Shown here piece by piece: positions 45,283 through 53,382 of a DNA stretch of 64,000 nucleotides. Location: the NCBI GenBank assembly GCA_015232355.1, contig JADFZW010000006.1, positions 1 through 64,000 on the forward strand, in the 5' to 3' direction. A program made the translations under genes and the position numbers. Within the stretch, counting starts at the first letter, position 1. The number at the start of each line of letters is the position of its first letter. The notes under the pieces were generated by a model that was given only the letters and a program-made list of their open reading frames with translations, ran no database searches and was not told the origin of the DNA. This DNA comes from Oligoflexia bacterium (GTDB lineage Bacteria > Bdellovibrionota > Bacteriovoracia > Bacteriovoracales > Bacteriovoracaceae).

Positions 45283-47253
45283 ATGAACCTTATTCTCTTC
45301 TTAATAATATTTCCATTCGTTATATCTCTTATTCTAAGACCTAATCTTCTTCCGGAGGGTTTGCAAAAGGGTTTGATCTCTATCTCAACTCTAGTCTTAG
45401 CAGTAGCATCTATCATGCTCTGCTTTGATCCAAATGAGATCTCTTCTCAACTATTACAATTAACTTTTTCTCATTATCAACAACTCTTTTTGTTTGTAGT
45501 GGAGATCGGATTAGCAATTTTGATTTACTACTTTTCATTTAAGTACGACAAAATCTGGGTTGCATTTGTAAACACCATTCAGCTAATGCTTCTTATAGTT
45601 TTAGAGACAAAGGTAAAATTTAATCTAGAAAATAACATCGGCAATGCTAGCAATCTATTTACAAAATCAATCTTCTTCATTGATAACTTTTCGATCATTA
45701 TGGCCTTAATCATTGGAATCATCGGTGGATTAATCGCTATCTATGCTAACGGATATATGAAGGATTTTCATCATCATCATAAAGAGATGAAAGATAAACG
45801 CAGCAGTTTCTTCTTTGTAATATTTATGTTCTTATCAGCGATGTTTGGTATCGTCTTCTCAGATAATCTTTTATGGCTTCACTTCTTCTGGGAAATTACT
45901 ACTCTTGCATCCTTCTTACTTATCGGATACAAAGGCGACAAAGTTTCAATCGACAATGCTTTCCGTGCTCTACTTTACAACTTGATTGGGGGAGTAGGTT
46001 TTGTTGTTGGTATCTTATATTTTTATATGGCCTCTGGTTCTTTCAGCTTAGACCAATTAATCAATGCAGGCAAAAGTGGATTCTTAATTCCAGTACTCTT
46101 ACTCGCATTCGCTGGTTTTTCAAAATCCGCACAGATGCCATTTTCCTCTTGGCTTCTTGGAGCAATGGTTGCACCAACTCCAGTCTCTGCACTACTTCAC
46201 TCTAGTACAATGGTTAAAGCAGGAGTTTATTTAGTAATTAAATTAGCACCAGCACTGATGGGAACATGGGCCGGTATTTTAGTTGCCTCTGTTGGTGGTA
46301 TTACATTCTTAACAGCATCGATGATTGCAATCTCAAGGCAAAATGCCAAATCAGTTCTCGCATACTCTACAATTGCAAATTTAGGTTTAATTGTTTTATG
46401 TGCAGGAATCGGTTCTCCAATGGCAGTTTGGGCGGGAATAATGATTATTATTTTCCATGCAATCTCCAAAGGTCTTCTCTTCTTGTCGGTGGGAGTTGCT
46501 GAACATAGAATAGATAGTAGAGAGATTGAAGCGATGGATGGATTAGTTGTTAGTCTACCAAATTTATCATTTCTACTTCTTCTCGGAATGGCGGGAATGT
46601 TTTTAGCTCCATTTGCAATGTTAATAAGTAAATGGGCAGTTATCAAAGCAATCATTGATCCTGCTCCACTACTCTTAATTCCAATTGTTTTTGGAAGTGC
46701 CGCTACACTCTTTTATTGGGTAAAGTGGATGGGAAAATTATTAGCAATTACTACTAATGAAACTAACAATCCTAACAACACTAACAAAACCACGGCCGCC
46801 ACATTGGAAAAAGCAATCTCTAATTATGAGTGGTGTGCGCTCTATCCTCTCGGTTTTCTAACAATTATTTCCACTATTATATTTCCTCTAACTTCTGGAT
46901 TCATGTTAGAACCATACTTAAGCAAACACTATAATTTGGGAGCAGGATATTTTAATTTATGGCAAGAAAATATTATTCTGATGACTTTGTTACTTATTCT
47001 TCTGCTGCTTCTTCCTTTGCTAAGTAAAATATTTATCTCTGCCAACAATAAGAAAACTAGAGTAACTGCACCTTATTTAGCAGGGGCCAACGTGAATGAT
47101 GGGTATCACTATCAAGGTTCACTACAAACGATGAAATATACAATTAGAAATTACTATCTAGAATCCTTCTTCGGCGAACGTTGTTGGAGTTTAGTTGGAA
47201 TTATTTTAGCAATAGTAACTATGTTGATAATGTTATTTTCTGTACGCTTTTAA
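45283..47253 (+). CDS. echA: Ech hydrogenase subunit A (NuoL/antiporter-like)
   Basis: 656 residues, about 14-16 membrane spans. The proton-pumping antiporter core is seen as GFSKSAQMPFSSWLLGAMVAPTPVSALLHSSTMVKAGVYL split around the conserved Lys, with SVLAYSTIANLGLIVLCAG after it. Related to NuoL/NuoM, MrpA and HyfB. First gene of six in the canonical ech order ABCDEF. It carries the ion channel driven by the hydrogenase arm. Start has TAGGAG upstream. Confidence 0.92.
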   Translation: MNLILFLIIFPFVISLILRPNLLPEGLQKGLISISTLVLAVASIMLCFDPNEISSQLLQLTFSHYQQLFLFVVEIGLAILIYYFSFKYDKIWVAFVNTIQLMLLIVLETKVKFNLENNIGNASNLFTKSIFFIDNFSIIMALIIGIIGGLIAIYANGYMKDFHHHHKEMKDKRSSFFFVIFMFLSAMFGIVFSDNLLWLHFFWEITTLASFLLIGYKGDKVSIDNAFRALLYNLIGGVGFVVGILYFYMASGSFSLDQLINAGKSGFLIPVLLLAFAGFSKSAQMPFSSWLLGAMVAPTPVSALLHSSTMVKAGVYLVIKLAPALMGTWAGILVASVGGITFLTASMIAISRQNAKSVLAYSTIANLGLIVLCAGIGSPMAVWAGIMIIIFHAISKGLLFLSVGVAEHRIDSREIEAMDGLVVSLPNLSFLLLLGMAGMFLAPFAMLISKWAVIKAIIDPAPLLLIPIVFGSAATLFYWVKWMGKLLAITTNETNNPNNTNKTTAATLEKAISNYEWCALYPLGFLTIISTIIFPLTSGFMLEPYLSKHYNLGAGYFNLWQENIILMTLLLILLLLLPLLSKIFISANNKKTRVTAPYLAGANVNDGYHYQGSLQTMKYTIRNYYLESFFGERCWSLVGIILAIVTMLIMLFSVRF

Positions 47254-47317
47254 TTTTAATTTAAATTTATATTTAAATCTTTCTATTAATTTTTTAATTT
47301 GGGAGTAATAAAATATT

Positions 47318-48178
47318 ATGAGTACATCGTGTTTAACAAGTGGTCTACTGTACTTACTACTGGCCCCTCTGATTGGTGGATTAATCGCTGGTCTAGATAG
47401 AATTATTTCAGCACGAATGCAAACAAGAGTTGGTCCTCCCATATGGCAGCCATTCTATGATGTTTGTAAGCTCTTCTCCAAAGAACATTTAGTTGTAAAT
47501 CGATCTCAAACTCTCTTTGTCTTTGGATTATTCATCTTCATGATCATTACTGGATTACTATTTTTTACTGGATATGATCTGTTGTTAGTTATTTTTGCTT
47601 TCACCTTAGCAAGCATTCTTTTAATTTTGGCCGCATATAAAGCTGGTTCACCATATAGCTTTATTGGCGCCGAGAGAGAGTTAATGCAGATGATGGCCTA
47701 TGAACCAATGGTTCTTTTAGTTCCCATTGGAATCTATATGGTAACTAAAACATTTTCGGTCGCAGAAATTGTAAAGTATGAAACCCCTTTAATATATTAT
47801 CTCCCTGGGGTTTTTATAGGTCTTCTACACATTCTCACTATAAAATTTAGAAAGAGTCCATTTGATCTCTCATCAACTCATCATGCTCACCAAGAATTAG
47901 TTAAAGGATTAACCACTGAGTTCTCTGGTCCATCACTAGCGCTAATTGAGATCACTCACTGGTATGAAAACGTATTACTTCTTGGAATAATTTTTCTCTT
48001 CTTTGCTCCTATTCCTTGGGTGGGCGTTTTAGCTGCACTACTTATATACTTTTTGGAAATAATGATTGATAACTCATTTGCCAGAATGAAGTGGGAATTT
48101 CTACTAAAATCCTCTTGGTGGATGGCATTGGTATTTGGTGGTGGAAATATTTTATTATTGATGTTACTTAAACGATAA
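47318..48178 (+). CDS. echB: Ech hydrogenase subunit B (NuoH/HycD-like)
   Basis: 286 residues with seven or eight spans. The family motifs are DRIISARMQTRVGPPIWQPF near the N-terminus, then FIGAERELMQMMAYEPMVL, the acidic quinone-site-like motif of NuoH/HycD/EchB. It anchors the peripheral hydrogenase to the membrane. GGGAG precedes the ATG; 64 bases after echA. Confidence 0.93.
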   Translation: MSTSCLTSGLLYLLLAPLIGGLIAGLDRIISARMQTRVGPPIWQPFYDVCKLFSKEHLVVNRSQTLFVFGLFIFMIITGLLFFTGYDLLLVIFAFTLASILLILAAYKAGSPYSFIGAERELMQMMAYEPMVLLVPIGIYMVTKTFSVAEIVKYETPLIYYLPGVFIGLLHILTIKFRKSPFDLSSTHHAHQELVKGLTTEFSGPSLALIEITHWYENVLLLGIIFLFFAPIPWVGVLAALLIYFLEIMIDNSFARMKWEFLLKSSWWMALVFGGGNILLLMLLKR

Positions 48179-48199
48179 TTAAAAAAGGAGAACACATAT

Positions 48200-48637
48200 A
48201 TGTCATCTATTATAAAATCGCCCTGGGTAATTCACTACGATGGCTCAAGTTGCAACGGGTGCGATATTGAGGTTTTGGCCGCCTTGACTCCGAGGTTTGA
48301 TGTCGAACGCTTTGGAATAATCAACACCGGTAATCCTAAACACGCAGATATTTTTCTAGTTACTGGCTCCGTAAATGAGCAAAATATACCCATTGTAAAA
48401 AACATTTATGAACAGATGCCTGATCCTAAAGTTGTCATCGCTATAGGGATTTGTGCCGCTACCGGTGGCATATTTAAAGAGTGCTACAATGTTCAAGGTG
48501 GAGTTGGTGAAGTAATTCCAGTTGATGTTTATGTTCCTGGTTGTGCTGCCAGACCAGAGGCCATTATCGACGGTGTTGTAAAAGCATTAGGAATTTTGCA
48601 AAAAAAGCAAGAAGAGTGGAAAGCAAAAGTATCATAA
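48200..48637 (+). CDS. echC: Ech hydrogenase small subunit (NuoB-like)
   Basis: 145 residues. The proximal [4Fe-4S] cluster ligands are all present: Cys18 and Cys21 in GSSCNGCDIE, Cys85 in GICAATGG and Cys115 in VPGCAARPEA. It passes electrons between the ferredoxin-like subunit and the NiFe site. Strong GGAG before the ATG. Confidence 0.95.
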   Translation: MSSIIKSPWVIHYDGSSCNGCDIEVLAALTPRFDVERFGIINTGNPKHADIFLVTGSVNEQNIPIVKNIYEQMPDPKVVIAIGICAATGGIFKECYNVQGGVGEVIPVDVYVPGCAARPEAIIDGVVKALGILQKKQEEWKAKVS

Positions 48638-48667
48638 AAAAAAAGTAAAAAGCAAAGTATCAGATTA

Positions 48668-49123
48668 ATGAATAAGGAAATTTCTCACATGAATACAAAT
48701 TCGAACTCAAATATTAATTATAAGGATCAAGAGATCCAACCAATTAACGCTGGTGAATTACTAAACTACGCTCAAATGTTTAAAAACGATAATTATCGTT
48801 TGATTCACATTGGGGCCGCAAAAATTGCTGATAAATTTGAACTCACCTACGCATTCGACAAAGATTATAAGTATCGTGGAATAAAAATCACTTTACCTTT
48901 AGATGACACGTCAACATCAACAACACCAGAGCTAAAAAGCATCTCTGATTTTTTTTGGTGTGCTTTTTTATATGAAAATGAGATAGCAGAACTCTTTGGA
49001 ATAAAATTTCATGGAATAAAGATTGATTACAAGGGGAGTTTTTATAGAACTGCTCACAAAACCCCATTTAATAATCCTATGGCCAGCAGAAAGGTTGATA
49101 TCATTCGTACGCCTAAAAAATAA
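48668..49123 (+). CDS. echD: Ech hydrogenase subunit D (NuoC-like)
   Basis: 151 residues, matching NuoC/EchD: SDFFWCAFLYENEIAELFGI followed by FYRTAHKTPF. It supports the large subunit. A second Met eight codons in (48689) has AAGGAAA about 11 bases before it and could be the true start. Confidence 0.85.
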   Translation: MNKEISHMNTNSNSNINYKDQEIQPINAGELLNYAQMFKNDNYRLIHIGAAKIADKFELTYAFDKDYKYRGIKITLPLDDTSTSTTPELKSISDFFWCAFLYENEIAELFGIKFHGIKIDYKGSFYRTAHKTPFNNPMASRKVDIIRTPKK

Positions 49124-49161
49124 CTAAAAAAATAACTAAGAAATAAAAGGAGATTATAAAT

Positions 49162-50241
49162 ATGGCCAATAAAACGATCATACCATTTGGGCCACAACAT
49201 CCAGTGCTTCCAGAACCAATTCATCTTGATTTAGTTGTTGAAGATGAGAAAGTAGTTGAAGCAATTCCATCGATTGGACTTATCCATCGAGGACTCGAAA
49301 AATTAGTGGAGATAAAAGATTATCAAGAGATGACCTACGTAGCAGAGAGAATTTGTGGAATCTGCAGCTTCATTCATGGAATGACTTATTGTCATGCTAT
49401 CGAAACAGTTATGAACGTTAATGTTCCCCCTAGGGCACAGTACTTAAGAATTATTTGGAGTGAATTATCAAGATTACACAGCCATCTTCTATGGCTTGGC
49501 CTTATGGCCGATTCACTGGGATTCGAATCACTCTTTATGTACTCTTGGAAAATCAGAGAGAAAATTTTAGATATTATCGAAGAGACCACTGGCGGTCGAG
49601 TGATCTTTGGTTCCGCTAAAATAGGTGGAGTCAGACACGATATAAGTAATCAAAAATTACAAGAGATCTTAAAACGTCTCGCTGATGTCGAAGCAGAATT
49701 AAAACCCATCGCAAAAGTATTTACTGATGATTATTCAGTAAAACATCGTCTAGTGGGTGTTGGCGTACTCTCAAAAGATGAAGCTTATGCTCTTGCAGCT
49801 GTCGGCCCTATGGCCCGTGCAAGTGGTGTAACACAAGATATGAGAAAACTCGGATATAGCGCTTACAATGAAATTAATTTTGAACCAATCATTGAAAGCT
49901 CAGGTGATAGCTATGCCAGAACAGTTGTAAGAGTACGAGAATTATATTCCTCATTTGATATTATCAGACAAGCAATTGCTAAAATGCCTGAAGGAGCAAT
50001 TGATGTAAAAGTTACTGGCAATCCTAATGGGGAATTTATGGCCAGAACAGAACAACCACGAGGTGAAGTGGTATACTATGTAAAGGCAAATGGAAATAAA
50101 TTTTTAGAGCGACTTCGAGTACGAACACCAACATTTGCTAATATTCCAGCACTAGTTAAAACTTTACAAGGTTGTGATCTAGCAGATGTTCCAGTATTAG
50201 TACTTACAATCGATCCATGTATTAGTTGTACAGAGAGATAA
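49162..50241 (+). CDS. echE: Ech hydrogenase large [NiFe] subunit
   Basis: 359 residues. Both nickel-binding pairs are present: Cys65/Cys68 in RICGICSFIH (with His72) and Cys353/Cys356 in DPCISCTER at the very C-terminus. Complex I NuoD lacks these, so this is a hydrogenase of group 4. No C-terminal extension follows the final motif, so no maturation protease should be needed. Ends 14 bases before echF. AAGGAGA upstream. Confidence 0.96.
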   Translation: MANKTIIPFGPQHPVLPEPIHLDLVVEDEKVVEAIPSIGLIHRGLEKLVEIKDYQEMTYVAERICGICSFIHGMTYCHAIETVMNVNVPPRAQYLRIIWSELSRLHSHLLWLGLMADSLGFESLFMYSWKIREKILDIIEETTGGRVIFGSAKIGGVRHDISNQKLQEILKRLADVEAELKPIAKVFTDDYSVKHRLVGVGVLSKDEAYALAAVGPMARASGVTQDMRKLGYSAYNEINFEPIIESSGDSYARTVVRVRELYSSFDIIRQAIAKMPEGAIDVKVTGNPNGEFMARTEQPRGEVVYYVKANGNKFLERLRVRTPTFANIPALVKTLQGCDLADVPVLVLTIDPCISCTER

Positions 50242-50254
50242 GGAGGTTAATTTA

Positions 50255-50626
50255 ATGATTGCTCCCATTTTAAATAATTTGATGTCGGCACTATTCAAAA
50301 AACCATTTACGGTTAAATATCCATTCGAGAAATTGGAATTATCAAAGATCCATCGTGGCCACATCTCTATTGAAATTGATAAATGCATCTTCTGTGGCAT
50401 CTGTGAAAAGAAGTGTCCTCCAAAAGCAATAGCAGTTTCTAAAGCAGATCAATCATGGGAGATCGATCGACTCTCTTGTGTTACTTGCAATGCTTGTGTG
50501 GAAGCTTGTCCCAAGAAGTGTCTTCACAGTGAACAACACTGGTCACCAGCTCAAGATAAAAAAGGTGTAACTGATTATTTTGTTAAAAAAGATACTCCTG
50601 TTCCACAATCACCAACCAACGTTTAA
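50255..50626 (+). CDS. echF: Ech hydrogenase ferredoxin-like subunit (NuoI-like)
   Basis: 123 residues with two complete [4Fe-4S] motifs: KCIFCGICEKKCPPKAI (about 46-62) and CVTCNACVEACPKKCL (about 76-91). It receives electrons from soluble ferredoxin. AAGGAGGT is a strong start signal. Last gene of the operon; no hyp maturation genes follow. Confidence 0.94.
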   Translation: MIAPILNNLMSALFKKPFTVKYPFEKLELSKIHRGHISIEIDKCIFCGICEKKCPPKAIAVSKADQSWEIDRLSCVTCNACVEACPKKCLHSEQHWSPAQDKKGVTDYFVKKDTPVPQSPTNV

Positions 50627-50652
50627 TAAAACTTAGCTTAATAAACGCTTAA

Positions 50653-50913
50653 TCGATTGTGGAAAACAAAGGTGCTTGCCAAATTGATCTTCTGATCTTC
50701 ACTACCGATGATATTTTTTATCTTTGCGAATTTAAATTTAAAAAATATATAAGCACAGATACTGTTAACGAAATAGAGAAATAAGTTAAAAATTTTTCTC
50801 ATCCAAAATATACATCCTTAAAAACAGTGTTAATTTACAGTGGGATATTAGATGAAGATATCTTAAGCAGTTCAATTACACATTTTATAGATGCCGATAA
50901 GTTTTTAACTTAA
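50653..50913 (+). pseudogene. Remnant of an AAA-ATPase/PD-(D/E)XK protein C-terminus
   Basis: This fills the 353-base gap after echF. One frame gives GACQIDLLIFTTDDIFYLCE followed by FKFKKYIS, resembling the C-terminal AQIDLxIDRxDxxINLCEIKF segment of ATP-binding proteins with a PD-(D/E)XK nuclease-like end. A TAA at 50782 interrupts it, after which the frame continues sensibly (VKNFSHPKYTSLKTVLIYSG, then ITHFIDADKFL) to 50913. The N-terminal ATPase part is gone. The family call is from memory. Confidence 0.6.
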
Positions 50914-50979
50914 AAAGCAACATAGTGACTTTCAGAAAATATTTCCTTACGATAGTTGCACTAAAAGCAATTACTTGGA

Positions 50980-52779
50980 TTATTCTAACTTTTTTAAGCT
51001 TAGTAAATTGTCATATAATTTATTTGCAGGAATTAGGTAATTTCCTTGATCGTCACACTTCCATTGCAGGTAATGATATTTAGTAGAACGATTAAGACAA
51101 ATTTTTTCATAGGAATCATAACCAGTCATCTTATTAGAACAATAACATTTATTTGCTTCCCCATATGAATTCCTAATTCGAATATAACAATCATTATCTA
51201 CTGTTTCCATTCCTACTACTACAACTCCGTGCTTGTCGTTGTCATCATTATTATCATTTTGATCCTCATCAAAAGAAATTTTCTCCTGAAGAAGACCATT
51301 AAGGTGAATACCTATTCCGATTGGCATATTTTCTTTTGAAAGTGATTTCTCTATATCCTCTATGAAATTATTTACATTATTATAGGTTGATTTTTCTACT
51401 GTTTTGCATTCGATTTTATCAAATATCGATCTAAATAGATCCATATGTATTTCTGTATCTGTATCTGAACAAAATGATTTCTTCATACTAGACCACAGTC
51501 TATTCGCTTCAAGTGTATGAGTGGCAATCATAATGTCTTTCATATTAATTATAAAATCTTTAATTTGCGGATTATTATTTAAATTAAATTTATCAATACA
51601 TTGCCCGTAATATACTTTAAAAGCATGTCTGGCCTTCCTTGCTTCCATGATTCTATCTTGATGATTCTCGTTTATGTAATTTCCTATGGCATCTTTTATT
51701 TTAAGTAACGAACAAATCATCGAGCTCATATCTTTTTTTGAAACCTTGGTGTTCTTGTTCATTTTTTTCTTAGCATGCTTGATAATTTTATCGATATTGG
51801 CCCCGTATAATGGAGAGAGCTTATTGTACGAATATTTTTCTTTATCTTTATACGAAAAAATATTACAACAACTTACTAAATCATCAATAACCTTTTTTTT
51901 AAAATAAATAATAGAATTCTCATCCTCATCCTCATTTTCTGATATTGGAGTATCTTGTATCAATTTGATCTGATTGAGACTTGAAATAACTGAAGGAAGT
52001 TCGAGGTGATTTATTAACGAGCAATCGATTTTAGTATCATTTGTTTTTATATTTTTATTATAATCTTTACATTCTTTAATCAACATTTCTGTGGCCATAT
52101 CTTCATCTATAAACTCAGATTTTTCTTTCGGACAGTATTTATAAAGCTCTTCATAATCAAAGATAACTTCTTCCTCTGGATATTTAGCTGATATACTATC
52201 GACATCGTCAAGTACCATCGAATATATTTTGGTAAAAATTTTATCTATTGAATTAGATGCTTTTATATATTTACTATTGTTTTTTTTAATTCTAATTTCA
52301 TTACATATACCTCCATTTCTTTTAACAGCATCAAATAATCCACATGGCTCACCTCCATCTCCACCCAAAATTTTATCTAGTCTTTCATTGATATTTTTAA
52401 TGTCATTAAAAGTTAAAGAATTTGTTTTATCTATATTATCGATATTGGATGCCATTCCCATGATTTCTGCAGAAATAGATATATTCATTATCTCCTTACT
52501 GAAAGAAGATAATCCCAAATTATCTTTTATTTTAGAGAAATCAAAAAATTTGTTTTTTATTTTTGCTTCCATAAGCTGTTTCAATACATATGAATAGCAT
52601 AGATTGTGAGAACCTTGATCAAGTACTTTCATCTTTGACATTACACCATTTGGTGGTGCCGTCAAATTAATCTTTTTACATTCAAAACCTGACGTTTTTG
52701 ATGTAGTAATTATAATTAGCAAAATAAATATAAAAAATTCAAAGGATGTTTTTATAAATAAAATTAGCTGAAAAAACAT
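50980..52779 (-). CDS. Exported divergent papain-like protein
   Basis: A signal peptide or anchor follows ATG 52779 (GGAGC upstream). DQGSHNLCYSY around Cys61 matches the papain Cys-loop (usual Q-G-x-C-G-S-C-W). Near the end KHGVVVVGM (His517) and RIRNSYGEANKC (Asn537) match the His and Asn regions. Between lie about 450 residues of Lys/Asn/Ile/Asp-rich insert, much longer than in usual C1 enzymes. It is likely a lineage-specific secreted peptidase or a papain-fold pseudo-enzyme. It is the second such gene in this window. Confidence 0.65.
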   Translation of the reverse strand: MFFQLILFIKTSFEFFIFILLIIITTSKTSGFECKKINLTAPPNGVMSKMKVLDQGSHNLCYSYVLKQLMEAKIKNKFFDFSKIKDNLGLSSFSKEIMNISISAEIMGMASNIDNIDKTNSLTFNDIKNINERLDKILGGDGGEPCGLFDAVKRNGGICNEIRIKKNNSKYIKASNSIDKIFTKIYSMVLDDVDSISAKYPEEEVIFDYEELYKYCPKEKSEFIDEDMATEMLIKECKDYNKNIKTNDTKIDCSLINHLELPSVISSLNQIKLIQDTPISENEDEDENSIIYFKKKVIDDLVSCCNIFSYKDKEKYSYNKLSPLYGANIDKIIKHAKKKMNKNTKVSKKDMSSMICSLLKIKDAIGNYINENHQDRIMEARKARHAFKVYYGQCIDKFNLNNNPQIKDFIINMKDIMIATHTLEANRLWSSMKKSFCSDTDTEIHMDLFRSIFDKIECKTVEKSTYNNVNNFIEDIEKSLSKENMPIGIGIHLNGLLQEKISFDEDQNDNNDDNDKHGVVVVGMETVDNDCYIRIRNSYGEANKCYCSNKMTGYDSYEKICLNRSTKYHYLQWKCDDQGNYLIPANKLYDNLLSLKKLE

Positions 52780-52866
52780 ATATTTGCTCCAATATATTTT
52801 TTTATTAAAAACTAAAAAAAACAAACAAAGAATATATTTAAAGCATTTTAATCAACTAAATAATTT

Positions 52867-53286
52867 TTATTTTTTATTAATGTTGTAAACTTCATTTATT
52901 TTTTTTATTAATTCACTTGGTTTCCATGGCTTAATGATATAGTCACTAACATTATATTGAATAGCCTCAATGATATTTTCTTTTTCACTAACTGTGGTCA
53001 AAATAATAAAGGGTATTTTAGAATAATTTTGACTACCTCTAATGAATTTTAACATATCTAATCCACTCTCTCCGGGCATATTCCAATCACATATAATAAA
53101 CTCAACTAATTTATTTTTTCTTTCCTGAATCTTAAGCTGATCTTTGGCACAAGCTACATCCTTGGCCAAAAGTACTTCACTTTTCAAACCATATTGCTCC
53201 AGATTTATTTTTACAGCATCCAAAATACTAGGACAATCATCGATAACTAAGAATGTAGTAAGATTTGGAATAACTAAATCACTCAT
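52867..53286 (-). CDS. Single-domain response regulator (CheY-like)
   Basis: 139 residues, a stand-alone receiver: acidic pair D16/D17, phospho-acceptor D67 in ICDWNMPG, T97 and K119 in YIIKPWKP. No output domain. AAGGGGGAA precedes the ATG. It is divergent from the lipoprotein/porin/kinase run and could be the partner of the CheA-like kinase encoded at 56684-59029; that pairing is inferred. Confidence 0.93.
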   Translation of the reverse strand: MSDLVIPNLTTFLVIDDCPSILDAVKINLEQYGLKSEVLLAKDVACAKDQLKIQERKNKLVEFIICDWNMPGESGLDMLKFIRGSQNYSKIPFIILTTVSEKENIIEAIQYNVSDYIIKPWKPSELIKKINEVYNINKK

Positions 53287-53315
53287 ATTTCCCCCTTAAA
53301 TATTACAGATAATCA

Positions 53316-53327
53316 GACTAATTAGTC
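53316..53327. promoter_or_regulatory. 12-bp perfect palindrome in divergent promoter
   Basis: GACTAATTAGTC lies in the 96-base space between the response regulator and the lipoprotein gene. It is a plausible operator for either unit; the protein binding it is unknown. Confidence 0.35.
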
Positions 53328-53382
53328 GAATAAATAATAAAAAAGTTTAGTAAAAAATTAAAAAAGTAAATAAAATTGAATT

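Noticed and set aside
45283-50626. Reading the operon as a complex I (nuo) fragment
   Set aside because: The large subunit keeps both nickel-binding CxxC pairs and the gene order is that of ech, so hydrogenase is preferred.
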